A stretch of DNA of 64,000 nt from Rehmannia glutinosa (Eukaryota; Streptophyta; Magnoliopsida; Lamiales; Orobanchaceae): NCBI GenBank assembly GCA_016081115.2, contig CM071928.1, positions 60,767,950 through 60,831,949 on the forward strand. Reading direction: 5' to 3'. The notes beneath the pieces are model-generated. The model saw only the letters and a list, made by a program, of their open reading frames with translations. It did not search any database and was not told where the DNA came from. Positions 53,163 through 64,000 of the stretch are shown in pieces. The translations under genes and the position numbers were made by a program. Each line of letters opens with the position of its first letter. Within the stretch, counting starts at the first letter, position 1.

Positions 53163-54050
53163 CATGGCGGCGAAGAAATCCCCAGTGGAAGGAAACGTGC
53201 ACGCGGGGTGGCACAATGCGGCGTGGCACCGCCAGAGGTCGACCAAAACAGCCAAAGGGCATATGGGGTTGACTTGACAAACGCCCGATGATCTTGAGCG
53301 ATGGAATCGCTTGGTCGGTCGCCAAATAGCTCCATCCCGCTATGCCGATTTATGATTGTACCCAAACTTTGGGGATACATGAGGGGCGTTTGGCGTCTCT
53401 TCGCAATGGTTGGATGGACAAACTTCATGAGCCGAAGGTGGCCGACCTTTAAACGATATACATTGGAGTTTTTGAGTACCGTGGAAGTACTCAAACAAGG
53501 CGGGACTTTTGAACCGTTTATGATAAAATTTCGATTGGGAAACGTTCGTAGACAACTGTCTATGACCCAATTGAACACCATTTTCGAGGTTCCAACAAAC
53601 GCTCGTACCCGCCAGATGCCCCATTATGATCAATACGACTTCTGGAGAATGCTTGTGGAAACACCACAAACGGGGCCGATGTTGTATGCCGCGCGGACCG
53701 CCAAAGCCTCTTGGATCCGGAATCTAGTTTTCCGGTATATACAACGCGTGACTGCATCCTCCGTGTTCGCCCCGAGAAAATATTGGAGGGATGACGACTA
53801 AAGAGCTTTATCTCCTCCGGTGTATGGTCACAAATACCCCTACAACACAGTCAATTTTCGAGCAAATAGAACCCTTAGCTAGGCGGGAAGGGGGGTACGA
53901 TTTCTATAGGGGGCCTCATTACCCCTATTTCCGGCATTTCAATGTCGATTTCCGAGGCTTGGAGCCTATCCCTGGCAAAGCACTCGAGGTTAATTTGGCA
54001 TCGTTGCACCACATGAAGTTCATAGCAAACGAAGACAACACATTGGTACT
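53163..54050 (+). pseudogene. Third ORF (Athila ORF1-family) of the Athila-like element, truncated
   Basis: ATG at 53163 (MAAKKSP). DLERWNRLVGRQIAPSRYAD, RRWPTFKRYTLEFLSTVEVL, MIKFRLGNVRRQLSMTQLNT and LYAARTAKASWIRNLVFRYI read in the 53301-53801 frame and its neighbours, then TTKELYLLRCMVTNTPTTQS in the next frame. The W-P-T-F-x-R-Y-T-L-E-F-L pattern fits the ATHILA ORF1 family, a plant gypsy ORF of unknown function that sits downstream of pol in this lineage. The sequence is cut off at 54050 by the inserted element. Confidence 0.75.
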
Positions 54051-54438
54051 TGTTGGGAAATTTATTGTTTAGATTTTGATGAATGCCATGTAAAACTTAG
54101 AATAGGAAGTTGGCACCCCAATTGTTGTTGTAAACCGCATTGTAATAAATAGGGGCTGGTCAAGTGAGTTAAGTCGGCTATGCCCAAACATGCAAGAAGA
54201 CAATAACCGAGACTAGAAGGAAGACTCATTGCAAGACAAATGAGTATGGCAAAGAAGAGAAGACGGAACTCGAAGGAAGCGACTAAGATGCGGTTGAGAG
54301 GAGTATCGGTCAAGTCAACTCAAGATAAGCCAAGTCTCAAGTTGAAGTGACGGAAGAGTCATCCAATGATTGGAAGTCGACTCTAAGTCACCTGGGAAAA
54401 CAAGGAAATGCGGTCAAGTCGAGATAATCAAAAAGATC
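54051..54438 (+). repeat. Truncated 5' LTR of SIRE-like element 2
   Basis: Matches the first 388 bp of the LTR starting at 63700 and of element 1 (minus strand from 19236), ending at AAAAAGATC. The junction with gag shares GATC. Confidence 0.88.
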
Positions 54439-55200
54439 TTATTATGAGTCAAAGAGAATGTGAAGACAAGACAGGCTTAGGATTTAATTCCTCTGTGCTA
54501 TGTCAAACTCCAAAAGTAATTTTGGAAAAAGGATCTTCAAGCAATGAAGAGTCTAAAAAATCCAAAACTCCAAAGGGTGCACACATTCACTCCAAAGCAC
54601 AATTACAAGCAAACCGGCCTTGGTTATAAAGGAAAAGGAAAACAAATGCCGATTGAGTGCGCTGAAAGGACAAAAGAGAAGAGATTCATCGAGTTCCTCG
54701 GCAAACTCCAAACAGAAAATACTCTGTAAGAAGAAACAGAACTACCAAAAACCCTTAAAATCTATAAAAGAAATACATATGATGGGAATGGTAGAAAATA
54801 TCCAAGCGAAGGCGATTGGAATGATGTGAACTATCATCATAGACTTATGGAATATAAGCCCAAATGGCAAAGGCCTAGAACTCAAGAAAGGCTATTCCAA
54901 AAGTATAAGAGCTTTCATCAAAGACACACATATGCACCTAGGCACTACACTCGAGACACCACAATTACCCCAAAGAAGGCAATTGCTAAAACATATACAC
55001 GAACATAAAAAAGAGACAATTTGTATGAACCTAAAATCCCAAGCAATTTGCCAAGATTGATTATGATTATGGCACGATAGATGGCAACCCCTTAGAGTCA
55101 AATCATTTGGCTATAAGTTGATTGGATCATCTTACAATTCTAACCCCTCAGACCTGCAAGTATGGGTACCAAAACTTAATTTCCTTGATTGCGGGTTCAA
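54439..55200 (+). pseudogene. Gag C-terminal half, SIRE-like element 2
   Basis: LIMSQRECEDKTGLGFNSSV and LCQTPKVILEKGSSSNEESK are collinear with the gag of element 1 (28307-28510). Then, in other frames, YQKPLKSIKEIHMMGMVENI and NYHHRLMEYKPKWQRPRTQE correspond to 27949-28281. The N-terminal gag domain is deleted. Confidence 0.82.
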
Positions 55201-55967
55201 GGAACAAATGAGTGCCAAGGAACCTGGTACATGGATAGTGGTCGTTCCGGACATATGACAGAAACAAGAAAATATGTCAAAATTCAAGGAAGTCAAAGGA
55301 GCAAAAGTCATATTTGGAGGAAATGAAGCTCCAAGTGAAATAAGAGGCATTGGATCCATCAAGAGGAACGGATTAGAAATCACGATGTTGCATATGTTGA
55401 AGGACTCAACTTCAACTTGCTAAGCATCGATCAACTCGCGACAAGGGCTATAATGTTGGATTTAACATGGGTATATGCCAAATCAAGGATACTGAATCGA
55501 ATGAAGTTGTGTTGCAAGGATGCAGACAAAAGAACATGTATGTAGTAGATTGGTCAACCGCTACACACATCACCTGTCTATTAGCCAAAAGCACAGCTGA
55601 ATCAAGTTGGTTGTGGCACAAAAAGCTGAGTCACCTAAATTTCAAAACGATCAACAAGCTTGCCAGAAGTAATCTTGTGGAAGGACTTCCAGACTCAGTA
55701 TACAAGAAGGAGAGTATATGTGACGCATGTCAGAAAGGAAAACAGATCAAATCATCATTCAAAGAAAAGACATGTCCATCTTCAACAAGAATATTACATC
55801 TGCTACATATGGATCTATTTGGCCCAAAGGGAACCAAAAGCATAAGTGGAAAGAAATACACCTTGGTGGTAGTAGATGACTACTCAACATATACATGGAC
55901 TATATTCATGAGTAAAAAGAAAAAACTCTCTGAAAACGCCACGATTGATGAAGAAAATTCAAAATGA
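55201..55967 (+). pseudogene. Protease, pre-integrase and start of integrase, SIRE-like element 2
   Basis: The protease active site W-Y-M-D-S-G at 55225-55239 is followed by an Arg codon (CGT) where this family has Cys. A 166-residue open frame from 55467 contains WLWHKKLSHLNFKTINKLAR, ICDACQKGKQIKSSFKEKTC, LHLLHMDLFGPKGTKSISGK and YTLVVVDDYSTYTWTIFMSK, i.e. the zinc-binding pre-integrase and first part of the integrase core. Cleaner than the copy in element 1. Confidence 0.85.
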
Positions 55968-56700
55968 AAAGAGCAAAACCATTATCAAAATAAGATCGAG
56001 ACAGAGGAACCGAGTTTGTCAATGGGATAATAACTCGATATTGTATTGAAAATGGCATTGGTCATGAATTATCTGCAGCAAGGACTCCACACGAGAATGG
56101 AGTTGCGAGAAAGAAGGAATAGAACTCTCAAAGAAGCGGCAAGGACCATGTTAGTAAAACAGGGGTTACCAAAAAGATTTTGGGTCAAGCAATCAACACG
56201 ACTTGCTACACTCAAAACAGATGATGTATGATAAACAGACAAATTGACAAAGACTCCCTATGAGATTTGGATTTTAGAAACCAAATGTTGCATATTTTAG
56301 AATATTTGGATGTAAATGCTTCATCCATAACAATGGCAAAGACAATCTAAAGGCTTTCGATGCTAAAGGCGATGAAGGAATCTTCTTGGGATACTCGGCT
56401 AAAAGCAAAGCCTACAAAGTACTCAACAAAAGGACTATGGTTGCGGAGGAATCCATTCATGTGGTATTCGATGAGCCAAATGTAAATGGAGAAGATATTG
56501 AAGAGTCACCGATAAGTCAATCATCCAAACATACGTAAAAATCCCTTTGCTCAAGCCGAATCGAATTGTAAACTCGAGAAGAAGATGAGATAGCTGAATC
56601 TCAAAAACAAATGGAAAATTTGCAAATAAGTGACTACGAGAGAGGCGATCAAAGCAACACACATTGCTAGACGATCAATCCGCTAACTTACTTCACCGGG
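55968..56700 (+). pseudogene. Integrase core and C-terminus, SIRE-like element 2
   Basis: Broken-frame pieces: RRNRTLKEAARTMLVKQGLP with the catalytic-Glu neighbourhood just upstream (56085-56105), the F-G-C-K-C-F-type region at about 56300-56345, AFDAK-x-D-E-G-I-F-L-G-Y-S at 56355-56400, and LNKRTMVAEESIHVVFDEPN at 56425-56485. Same order as element 1. Confidence 0.8.
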
Positions 56701-57615
56701 ATGTAAGATGGTGAAAGACCATCCACAAGAACTTGTCATTAGAGATATAAGAGAAGGTGTCAAAACAAGATCCAGAACTCAACAAGAAGCTATGTTCACA
56801 TGGTTTATCTCGCAAATAGAGCCCAAAGATGTGTTACAAGAATTGGATGACACACATTGGATTCAAGCTATGCAAGAAGAGCTGAATCAGTTTGAAAAAA
56901 ATAAAGTATGGGAATTAGTTCAAAGACCCACCCATCAAAATGTCATTGGTACTAAATGGGTGTTCAGAAACAAGATGAACGAGGAAGGTTTAGTGGTAAG
57001 AAACAAAGCAAGACTAGTAGCCAAAGGATATTGCCAAGAAGAAGGAATAGATTTTGATGAAACATTTGCTCCTGTAGCAAGATTGGAAGCAATAAGGATG
57101 TTTCTTGCCTATGCAGCTCACAAGAATTTCATTGTATATCGATGAATGTAAAAAGTGCATTCCTAAATGGTTTATTGAAAGAAGAAGTGTATGTTGAACA
57201 ACCTCCGTGATTTGAGCGGAAGACTCTTGGAGATAAGGTATACAAACTCAAGAAAGCTCTGTATGGATTGAAACAGGCACCCAGAGCATGGTATGATACT
57301 TTGTCACAATTCCTAACTGAGAATGGCTTCACAAAAGGAAAAGTAGATAGAACACTTTTCAGAATTCAAGACAAGAAAAGCATACTGCTTGTTCAAATAT
57401 ATGTGGATGACATCATTTTTGGATCCACAAACAAAAAGCTGTGTGAAAAAATTTCAAACCTCATGCAAAGCAAATTTGAAATGAGCATGATGGGAGAGCT
57501 GACATTCTTCCTTGGACTCCAAGTGAAACAAGCGAAGGATGGAACCTTCATAAGTCAAACAAAATACACCGTAGATTTAATGAAGAAATTTGGTATGGAG
57601 GAGAAGTCTTCGTGA
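56701..57615 (+). pseudogene. Reverse transcriptase, SIRE-like element 2
   Basis: The 56708-57145 frame has VIRDIREGVKTRSRTQQEAM, IQAMQEELNQFEKNKVWELV, KWVFRNKMNEEGLVVRNKAR, LVAKGYCQEEGIDFDETFAP and VARLEAIRMFLAYAAHKNF. After a shift at about 57140, MNVKSAFLNG follows and the 57268-57615 frame gives QAPRAWYDTLSQFLTENGFT, the catalytic VQIYVDDIIFGSTNKK and SMMGELTFFLGLQVKQAKDG. This is the best-preserved RT in the window; two frame changes and one stop remain. Confidence 0.88.
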
Positions 57616-58340
57616 AAATACCAATGAATACATCGATCAAAATGGACATGGATGCGGATGGCAAGCACTTTGTAGATCAAACAAGATATAGAGCACTTAT
57701 TGGATCATTGCTCCATCTCACAAAGAAGCAGGCCAGGACATCACCTTTGTTGTAGGTGTATGTGCGAGATTTCAATCTGCTCCAAAAGAGAGTCATATGA
57801 CAAAGCTAAAAGAATCTTGAGATACTTGAAAGGAAGCCAAAAAGTTGGCTTATGGTATCCAAAGAAAGGTGGATTCAAGCTAATTGGCTACTCGGACTCG
57901 ACTATCTTTGGATGCAGAGTTGACAGAAAAACACCTCGAGCACATGTCAAATGCTTGAAACAGTGATTTCTGGTTTAGCAAGAAGCAAAATTCAATAGCC
58001 ACCTCTACTACAGTGAAGCGAGAATACATAGTCATGCGGGCAAATGCGTGCCCAAATCCTATGGATGAGGCAAGAATCGAGAGACTATGAAGTTGAAGAA
58101 AAGGAAATTCCAATCATGTGTGATAACACAAGTGCAATTGCAATCACTCGAATCTGTGTTGCACTCAAGAACAAAGCATATCGATGTCGGATATCACTTC
58201 ATAAGAGATCATGTTGAAAAGAAGGACATCATATTGGAATATATCTCAACCGAGCAAACAGTTAGGCGACATATTCATAAAACCATTATGTGAGTCAAGA
58301 TTTGAAGAACTCAAGCATGAGTTAGGGTTAATTGAGTGAG
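57616..58340 (+). pseudogene. RNase H, SIRE-like element 2
   Basis: Pieces read AKRILRYLKGSQKVGLWYPK, KGGFKLIGYSDSTIFGCRVD and, at 58087-58293, CDNTSAI-type sequence followed by HFIRDHVEKKDIILEYISTE and the final L-x-D-I-F-x-K-P. The end of pol is at about 58340, about 550 bp before the third ORF. Confidence 0.82.
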
Positions 58341-58891
58341 CTAACACTCGGAAGACTCAAAGAAAAGAAATGAAACACAAAAAAAAAAAGAAAAAAGGAT
58401 CAATTCTCAAAATCGCTAAATGAATCACCGTGCCTCGGAAGACAACTATAACGAATTAGGCGACAAAATGAGTCACTCAAGAGAATTGTGACCGAAAGAG
58501 TTAAATCATCTAAGGGATAAGTTGAGTCATTTATGAGCAAAGTGACAAAAACGCATCGTTTTACTAAGCGGGAATGTTTTTAAGAATGACGCGTCGATAA
58601 TGATGATGTGTACAGACAAAAAGCGCATACCAAGCTTATGATTGGATATAAATCTTTGCCGCATTAAATTCGAAAATTAAATGCTAATCGGCGTGCAAAA
58701 TCTAAGCCGTTGATTTTGATCACATTTCAAAAACCACCCGCACGTCCTTTTAGAAACCATACTTACCCCATTTTCGTTTGTTTTCTCTCACATATCACCA
58801 AAAACGGTTCATTTCTAAAGGCAAAACTCTCTCAAAACCCTCTCGATTTCAAATCAAATTTCTAAGTTTCTTTTAGGTGAAATCCTGAAAA
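58341..58891 (+). other. Spacer between pol and the third ORF, SIRE-like element 2
   Basis: Non-coding and collinear with 24066-24555 of element 1. It may hold signals for expression of the third ORF; a TTTTAGGTG-type acceptor-like sequence at about 58873-58880 lies just before the ATG at 58892. Confidence 0.4.
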
Positions 58892-61800
58892 ATGGCGTCA
58901 ACCTATGATTTTGTCAAGCTAGGAAAAAAAATCCACACAGGGTCGACCGTGGATTTCGAGGGCATGGTCAAACAAGGGTCCGATGACGCCCTTATAAAGA
59001 AAATCGCTGAAAAGATCGAAAAATCCAGGTTGAAACCATTTCTGACAATGGTGTTCTCAATGACCTATGTGGAAGAGGTCGCACAGTTCTACGTGAACTC
59101 TGAGATTCACGATGAAGGGATAAAATCATGTGTTCATGGAAAGAAGTTCACCATCTCGCCAAGGATTTGGTGAACACCGCTCACTACCGACGGAAGGAGC
59201 ATCGAAATCAACGGCCGATGTAAACCTGGTTTCTTTGGAAGGAAGTAGCCAAGCCCGACTATCTTTGATAAAATAGTTTACACAACAAACAAGAGGTCTG
59301 AAGGAGGATTACCACAAATCATTGGACATAGTTGCCAAATGTATAGACAACAAATTTGGCGGCTTTGACCAATCACAAAGCAAAGTTGATCGTAATGGTT
59401 GCGATCATTGAAAAAAGAAAATAAATCAATTTGAGTTTGTCTACACAGCAGACTCTGCGAGAATGTAGGAACAAATCCTTCAAGGAAGATGGTGCATTTG
59501 GAGGATCCCTTGGATATGGCCTGTGATTGGTCGGTGATGGAGGTGAAAGGAGTCCTCTTAGACATGGAAAGGCGTTCCATGTAAACAAGAGGATGTTCGA
59601 TCAAACCTCTCTCGGCGCACGAGAAGAGAGCCTACACCAAGAGAGGCGACACGAGTGAGGGGGAATCACCGACCACGAAGATACAACTGTTTTCTCTCCA
59701 CCAAAGAAGAAAGTCCCTGGAGCCGCTAAGAGAATCAATCGCTGCCCCTGCGTGCTAAGAAGAAGATGCTCCTCTGCAGCACGAAAACCAAACATGCTCC
59801 TGCCCTGCAGTAAGTCACCCCCCGCAGCCGTGTCTCCCGCCCAAAGCAGCAGTCGAGACTCTCAACTACCTTCTCCGATCGTCAAAAAAAAAGGAGAACC
59901 GAAAAGCCACGATGGCCTGCTCCTCGAAGAAAAACACCAAAGACCGCCCCGCCGCCCAAGACTCGAAGAAACTCTCTCGAACCAACCGAAGTCCCTCCTG
60001 GTACGAACTAAGAGACGACGAAGAATCATCAAGCAATCCGAGCTTGAGAAACCGGCCGAGTCGGCCACTCACCGAGCAAATACCGAAAAATCTTTGAAGA
60101 AGTAGAGTCCCCGGATATAATTGATGAAACAACTAAAGTCTGAAGGCGATCAGTCAGAGGCAAATCAAGACACACGATTGTAGTCATGCAGTGAGACACA
60201 AGAAGAAGCGATAGATATGATAGTGATGTGATGATCCTATCCCCACCTTACCCGACATCCAAAATTGTCTGCGAGAGTGGAGGAAGTGGAAATGAGTCGA
60301 TCCAGGAACATTTCCAACGGCCCGAGTTCATCGAAGAAGAAGAGAACCGCTACTTCCTCGAACTAACCTTGGATCCTCAAAGATCGATGATGAGAAAAAT
60401 CGCACGAATATCCTGCGCAGATCTTCAAGGATAAGGAGAAGGAGAGATCGCAGAGGAAGGCGAGGCAAGAGAGAAGGCCAAGATCCCCTCTCTCACTAGC
60501 ACCCACAAACATACGCATCCTCACTTCGACATTCTATCAACAAGTGATGAGGATCGGGACCTGCTTTGCCACGAAAAAGTTGCAAATGCAAAGCAAGCAA
60601 TGCATGAATCTCGAATTCTTCATGAGAAAAGCATGATGGAGGGACCAGGAGAATCCTCCAAAACACAAATGAAATCGATCCAATGGGAGTAGTGCAAAAA
60701 TCGCCACCGTTGTTCTTGCCACCACTTCCCCACTCACTCGAAAGAAGGAATTAAGGGAATTGGCGATGAAACCGAGTTAGTGGGGACCCTAGTTGAGCCA
60801 ACCCCTAATGAAGGTGTCTTACCACCGCCCCAACGGCTGAACACTCGGTAAAAACAAAGGGAGTTTGGAGATGAGTGACCCCATTCCAAGTCACTCACCG
60901 ATGATCGCCCGAGGGAAAAACTCCCTCCACCGCTGCAGCAAGGTCGGAGGATGTCTGCGGATGACTCCACAACGAATCTAGGAGGCGAAGTGGAGAAAGT
61001 ACAAACACAAAATGAGCAAAGAAGTTGCCATCAACGAAGCTCGAGGCGATTGAGACTGTCTCGGTGAGGTGCCAACCGCTCCGAAGGCTAATGACGCTGC
61101 GATGCGATCGAAGCACGAGGAAGGAATGTACAGGAGTTAACACTGGCGATGAAAGTGCAATCCATGGGGTTGAGACTCCAATGGATGCCACCACGAAAGA
61201 CCCTAAGACAAATGACACCTTTGTCGAAAGGGAGGTCCAAGGCCTCGCTTGCGCTTGAGACTGCAGGAGGTAATGAAGGCCCACGGGAGGTTGAGACTTC
61301 CCGGGGTAAAGAAGTCAAGTAGAGAACATCCCTCCTGCTATCATTGATCCATTTAAAAGGAGATAAGCGCTTCATGATTCCCGGGATAATCCCGATGTAA
61401 CCTTTCTACGGGATCGGAAGCGCGACGAAGAAGTCATCCCCGTGACATCCAAAAGACTCACCGAGGATGTTCCCGACGAGCAAGTCGAGATCTCAAGACT
61501 ACTCGTCAAACATTCAATTTTGATGGTGAGCCACCAATGGAAATCTCATCATCGTCCGATGATGCTTCGATAAGGCCGAGGACCATCCACTCAATGGAGA
61601 AACTAAATGAGACCAACGAAGGCTGTTGAGACAAATGAGGCTCGGCAAGATGGGTCCACTTCACAAAAGACCCCAGTGAAACAAAGTCCACTACGCAGCT
61701 CCCCAAAGCCGCAGAGTTCGACTCAAAAGGAACTTCACGCGCACCTCTCATCATTGAACAAATCCATTGGCCATGATGATTTCTTTGTAGAATCATTTCT

Positions 61801-63436
61801 TTCTCTCTAGTACCCGACCTCCCGACGAGTCCGAGAACGATCTCGCGCGCTTCCCACCAAATCCTGTTCTTCCATCCGACACCATCGTTCCAGCCTAACT
61901 ATGACTTTGACGCATTGCCGCCGTCGGCTAAACGGAAGAAACAAAGTGAAGTTTGGGAGGTGTTTAAAGCATTATTTGCTTTGAAATTGAACGGATGGAG
62001 AGGCACCAGGCCTCTATGGACATGAGATCGATAACAGAGATGCCAACCTTCACTGGCGACTTGAGAGGCATAACATCGAATCATGGAATGGTGGCAACAT
62101 CGAAAACAATGCGTGTGGAACAAGCTAGATATTTGAGAACATTGTTCAACAAGTGCTTTGGTATGGAGAGTGAGAATGCTTGATGCAAAAACAAAATTGA
62201 GAGAACACATTGAGCACATGCATGAAGCTCACACTTTGCCGAGATAAAGGCTGCTGCGCTGAGCAAAATAAGAGTGATCTCCAGCGTATGAAAGAAAACA
62301 TGGATAGAAAATTCAGCCTTTTCATGGCCGAGATGAAGCTAATTTCAAAGAGAGTCCAACGCCACTCGCTCTAAATTCCGTGCCGCATACACCGCAGCAG
62401 ACTCAAGGCGAAACTCGGCTATCGCGAGGCTCGACTTCCGCTTGCGCTTTGTTTCAGTGTTCCTCTCTCCTTTGATGATGCCAAAAAGGGGGAAGAAGAA
62501 TACTTTAAAGCGCTAAAGAGATCCGGAGAAAAGGAGAAAGGAGGAAGCAATTGTGAAGGGAAAGACAAAGTGAGGAAGTCTCAAAAACAAAAGAAAGGAA
62601 AGTCTGTTGAGGGGAAGGATCGAAAGATGTGACCTTGATGATTGCACAAACCCCCAACAAGGTCTTGTCACAACGATATTATCGCAAAGAAAACTCCCAG
62701 TGACTCGCCACTCCAACACTGCTATATCTATGGTGAAAAGAGAAAGACAATTGAAGCAAGGGATGGAGGAAGTGGAAGGAAGAATGGATGCCCGGGTTAT
62801 GAACATCTTGAAACAACATGGAGGCATTCCAAAAGACAGAGACACTTATGCCATCTCGGATGTCGGGACCGAGCCACGATCGCTTGATGAATTTAAAACG
62901 CTCGCATCCCGAAGGATACTTTGCAAATATGTCTATGGCTCAAGCTTGGGACTTGTACTTGGGAAAAGGGTCTCACGTTATGTGAAGAAGGCGACAGACA
63001 GAGACCACCGGAGTCACTCTGCTGGTCACTCCGCCGTCACTCACCGGGAAGAAGAAGACCCCAAGTACAATACACGCCTAGAGGTAGAGGAAGAAGCGTG
63101 GTGGAGGAAGAGGTTTCGGACCTGGACTCCGCCCAAAAACATTGAGTACGTAGATCCAGGAAAAGAAAGGAGGGATCTCTTCAATGGTCTTGACCAAGTA
63201 GCCAATTTGCAAGTGGTTAAAAGCAATCTTTGAGTATGCGAAAAGAATAGAAGAAGAAAATAAGAGACAAACTCAGCTATGGGAGGAAAGACAAGAGAGA
63301 TTAAGAAGAGATGAAGTGCGCCGGAAAGCATATGAAAAGAAGAAGAAGAAGCGCGACGGAGATGAGAAAAGGAGAAGAAGACCGAAGATGACAGAATCGA
63401 GGAAGATGAAAGAAGGAGGCGGCGAAGGAGATGAAG
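58892..63436 (+). pseudogene. Third ORF (env-position ORF) of SIRE-like element 2
   Basis: ATG at 58892: MASTYDFVKLGKKIHTGSTV, QGSDDALIKKIAEKIEKSRL, MTYVEEVAQFYVNSEIHDEG and SCVHGKKFTISPRI, a pattern like the plant 'putative plant transposon protein' domain. This is followed by a very long S/K/E/P-rich region, a segment GRIERCDLDDCTNPQQGLVT (62607 on), and a charged coiled coil (RIEEENKRQTQLWEERQERL at about 63246-63305) with a basic tail. It is collinear with 19517-24065 over about 4.5 kb. Interrupted by many frame changes. Function unknown; no transmembrane segment is visible in the readable parts. Confidence 0.65.
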
Positions 63437-63685
63437 TGTTCTTTGTCCAACCCTTCATGTATTTTACTATGTAAATACATACTATGTAAGTCTTCTCGCA
63501 ATAAAGTCAGTAAATTTTTGTAGACAAATGTTTGCTCGATACACCTTGTAAAATTGATTGTGTAAAAGAACAAGAATGTTATGATCAATAAAAGGATTGA
63601 TTCTACGCATACATTCTATGTGAATGCACTATTTATATATATCTTTACTATTTACATTTTGAATGTTTTAAGTTTTGGCATCATC

Positions 63686-63699
63686 AAAAAGGGGGAAAT
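63686..63699 (+). other. Polypurine tract of SIRE-like element 2
   Basis: AAAAAGGGGGAAAT directly before the 3' LTR. Confidence 0.85.
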
Positions 63700-64000
63700 T
63701 GTTGGGAAATTTATTGTTTAGATTTTGATGAATGCCATGTAAAACTTAGAATAGGAAGTTGGCACCCCATTTTGTTGTAAACTGCATTGTAATAAATAGG
63801 GCTGGTCAAGCCGAGTTAAGTCGGCTATGCCCAAACATGCAAGAAGACAACCGGAGACTAGAAGGAAGACTCATTGCAAGACAAATGAGTATGGCAAAGA
63901 AGAGAAGACGGGAACTCGATCAAGGAAGGAGCGACTAAGATGCGGTGAGAGGAGTATCGGTCAAGTCAACTCAAGATAAGCCAAGTCTCAAGTTGAAGTG
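63700..64000 (+). repeat. 3' LTR of SIRE-like element 2 (cut by window end)
   Basis: TGTTGGGAAATTTATTGTTTAG and onward, matching 54051-54350 closely (a few small differences such as ATTTTGTTG versus ATTGTTGTTG). Confidence 0.9.

Larger units (their letters stand above)
45872..54050 (+). mobile_element. Athila-like Ty3-gypsy retrotransposon, 5' part, interrupted by a SIRE-like element
   Basis: Starts TGATAGGTGTGAGTTTTGC. A 1.5-kb LTR with a strong TATA box is followed by AGTTTTTGGCGTTGTTGGGA (the TTTGGCGCCGTTGCCGGGG-type primer region of Athila/Tat elements), gag (47660-49008), protease, RT, RNase H, integrase, and a third ORF similar to the Athila ORF1 family. The third ORF is cut at 54050 by another element, and the rest, with the 3' LTR, lies outside the window. 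It is inserted in array LTR 6. Confidence 0.88.
54051..64000 (+). mobile_element. SIRE-like Ty1-copia retrotransposon 2, internally deleted, plus strand
   Basis: Starts TGTTGGGAAATTTATTGTTTAG, the LTR start of SIRE-like element 1. After 388 bp of LTR the sequence jumps at 54434-54438 into the middle of gag; the rest of the LTR, the primer site and the gag N-terminus are missing. Pol (54640-58340), the third ORF (58892-63436), the purine tract and the 3' LTR (from 63700) follow in the same order as in element 1, inverted relative to it. It is inserted in the third ORF of the Athila-like element. The end is outside the window. Confidence 0.9.

Noticed and set aside
59278..62845. Minus-strand frames of up to 129 residues
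   Set aside because: Same reason: shadows of the plus-strand third ORF of SIRE-like element 2.

Overview
The window is nuclear DNA from a flowering plant, most likely a dicot. It is AT-rich and intron-bearing, has no prokaryotic features, and is almost entirely nested LTR retrotransposons with two SINEs, one CACTA terminus and a short remnant of a host gene. I see no complete, intact host gene. Family names come from motifs read by eye; no database search was possible.

Layout. 1-1732: three LTRs of a small Ty3-gypsy-like non-autonomous element in tandem (LTR-internal-LTR-internal-LTR). 1733-3061: non-coding spacer with a SINE at 2479-2572. 3062-13173: a Ty1-copia element (233-bp LTRs, TSD GTATT) split by a second, minus-strand copia element at 3986-9785 (about 770-bp LTRs, TSD GATAT) that has lost its reverse transcriptase. 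13229-14017: CACTA transposon end with subterminal repeats and a probable last transposase exon. 14897-16926 (minus): exons of a gene resembling the ZIP-type zinc transporter IAR1, preceded in frame by an exon with a Yippee/CULT-like zinc-ribbon motif. 17180-32077: a fold-back TRIM element (TSD TTTAG) containing a complete 14.07-kb SIRE-like copia element on the minus strand at 17670-31741 (TSD GACCG). 32083-33414: spacer with a tRNA-type SINE (33099-33231) that has a perfect 18-bp TSD. 33415-45871: tandem array of six about 1.88-kb gypsy LTRs separated by five about 0.4-kb internal segments. 45872-54050: an Athila-like gypsy element (LTR, gag, pol, start of a third ORF). It is interrupted by a second SIRE-like element, plus strand, from 54051 past the end of the window; the 3' LTR of that element begins at 63700.

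How it fits together. The genes are gag, protease, integrase, reverse transcriptase and RNase H of several retrotransposon lineages, plus third ORFs downstream of pol in the SIRE-like and Athila-like elements. Nearly all are broken by frameshifts. Comparison of repeat copies shows that differences cluster at CAG/CTG (CWG) sites, which look corrupted to CG-like strings or small indels. I suspect a consensus or basecalling artefact at CHG-methylated cytosines, so many frameshifts here may not be real. The most unusual structures are this CWG signal, the fold-back TRIM, the tandem LTR arrays, the IAR1/Yippee-like gene remnant beside a one-ended CACTA element, and GC-rich palindromic repeats shared between the Athila-like LTR and its pol region.
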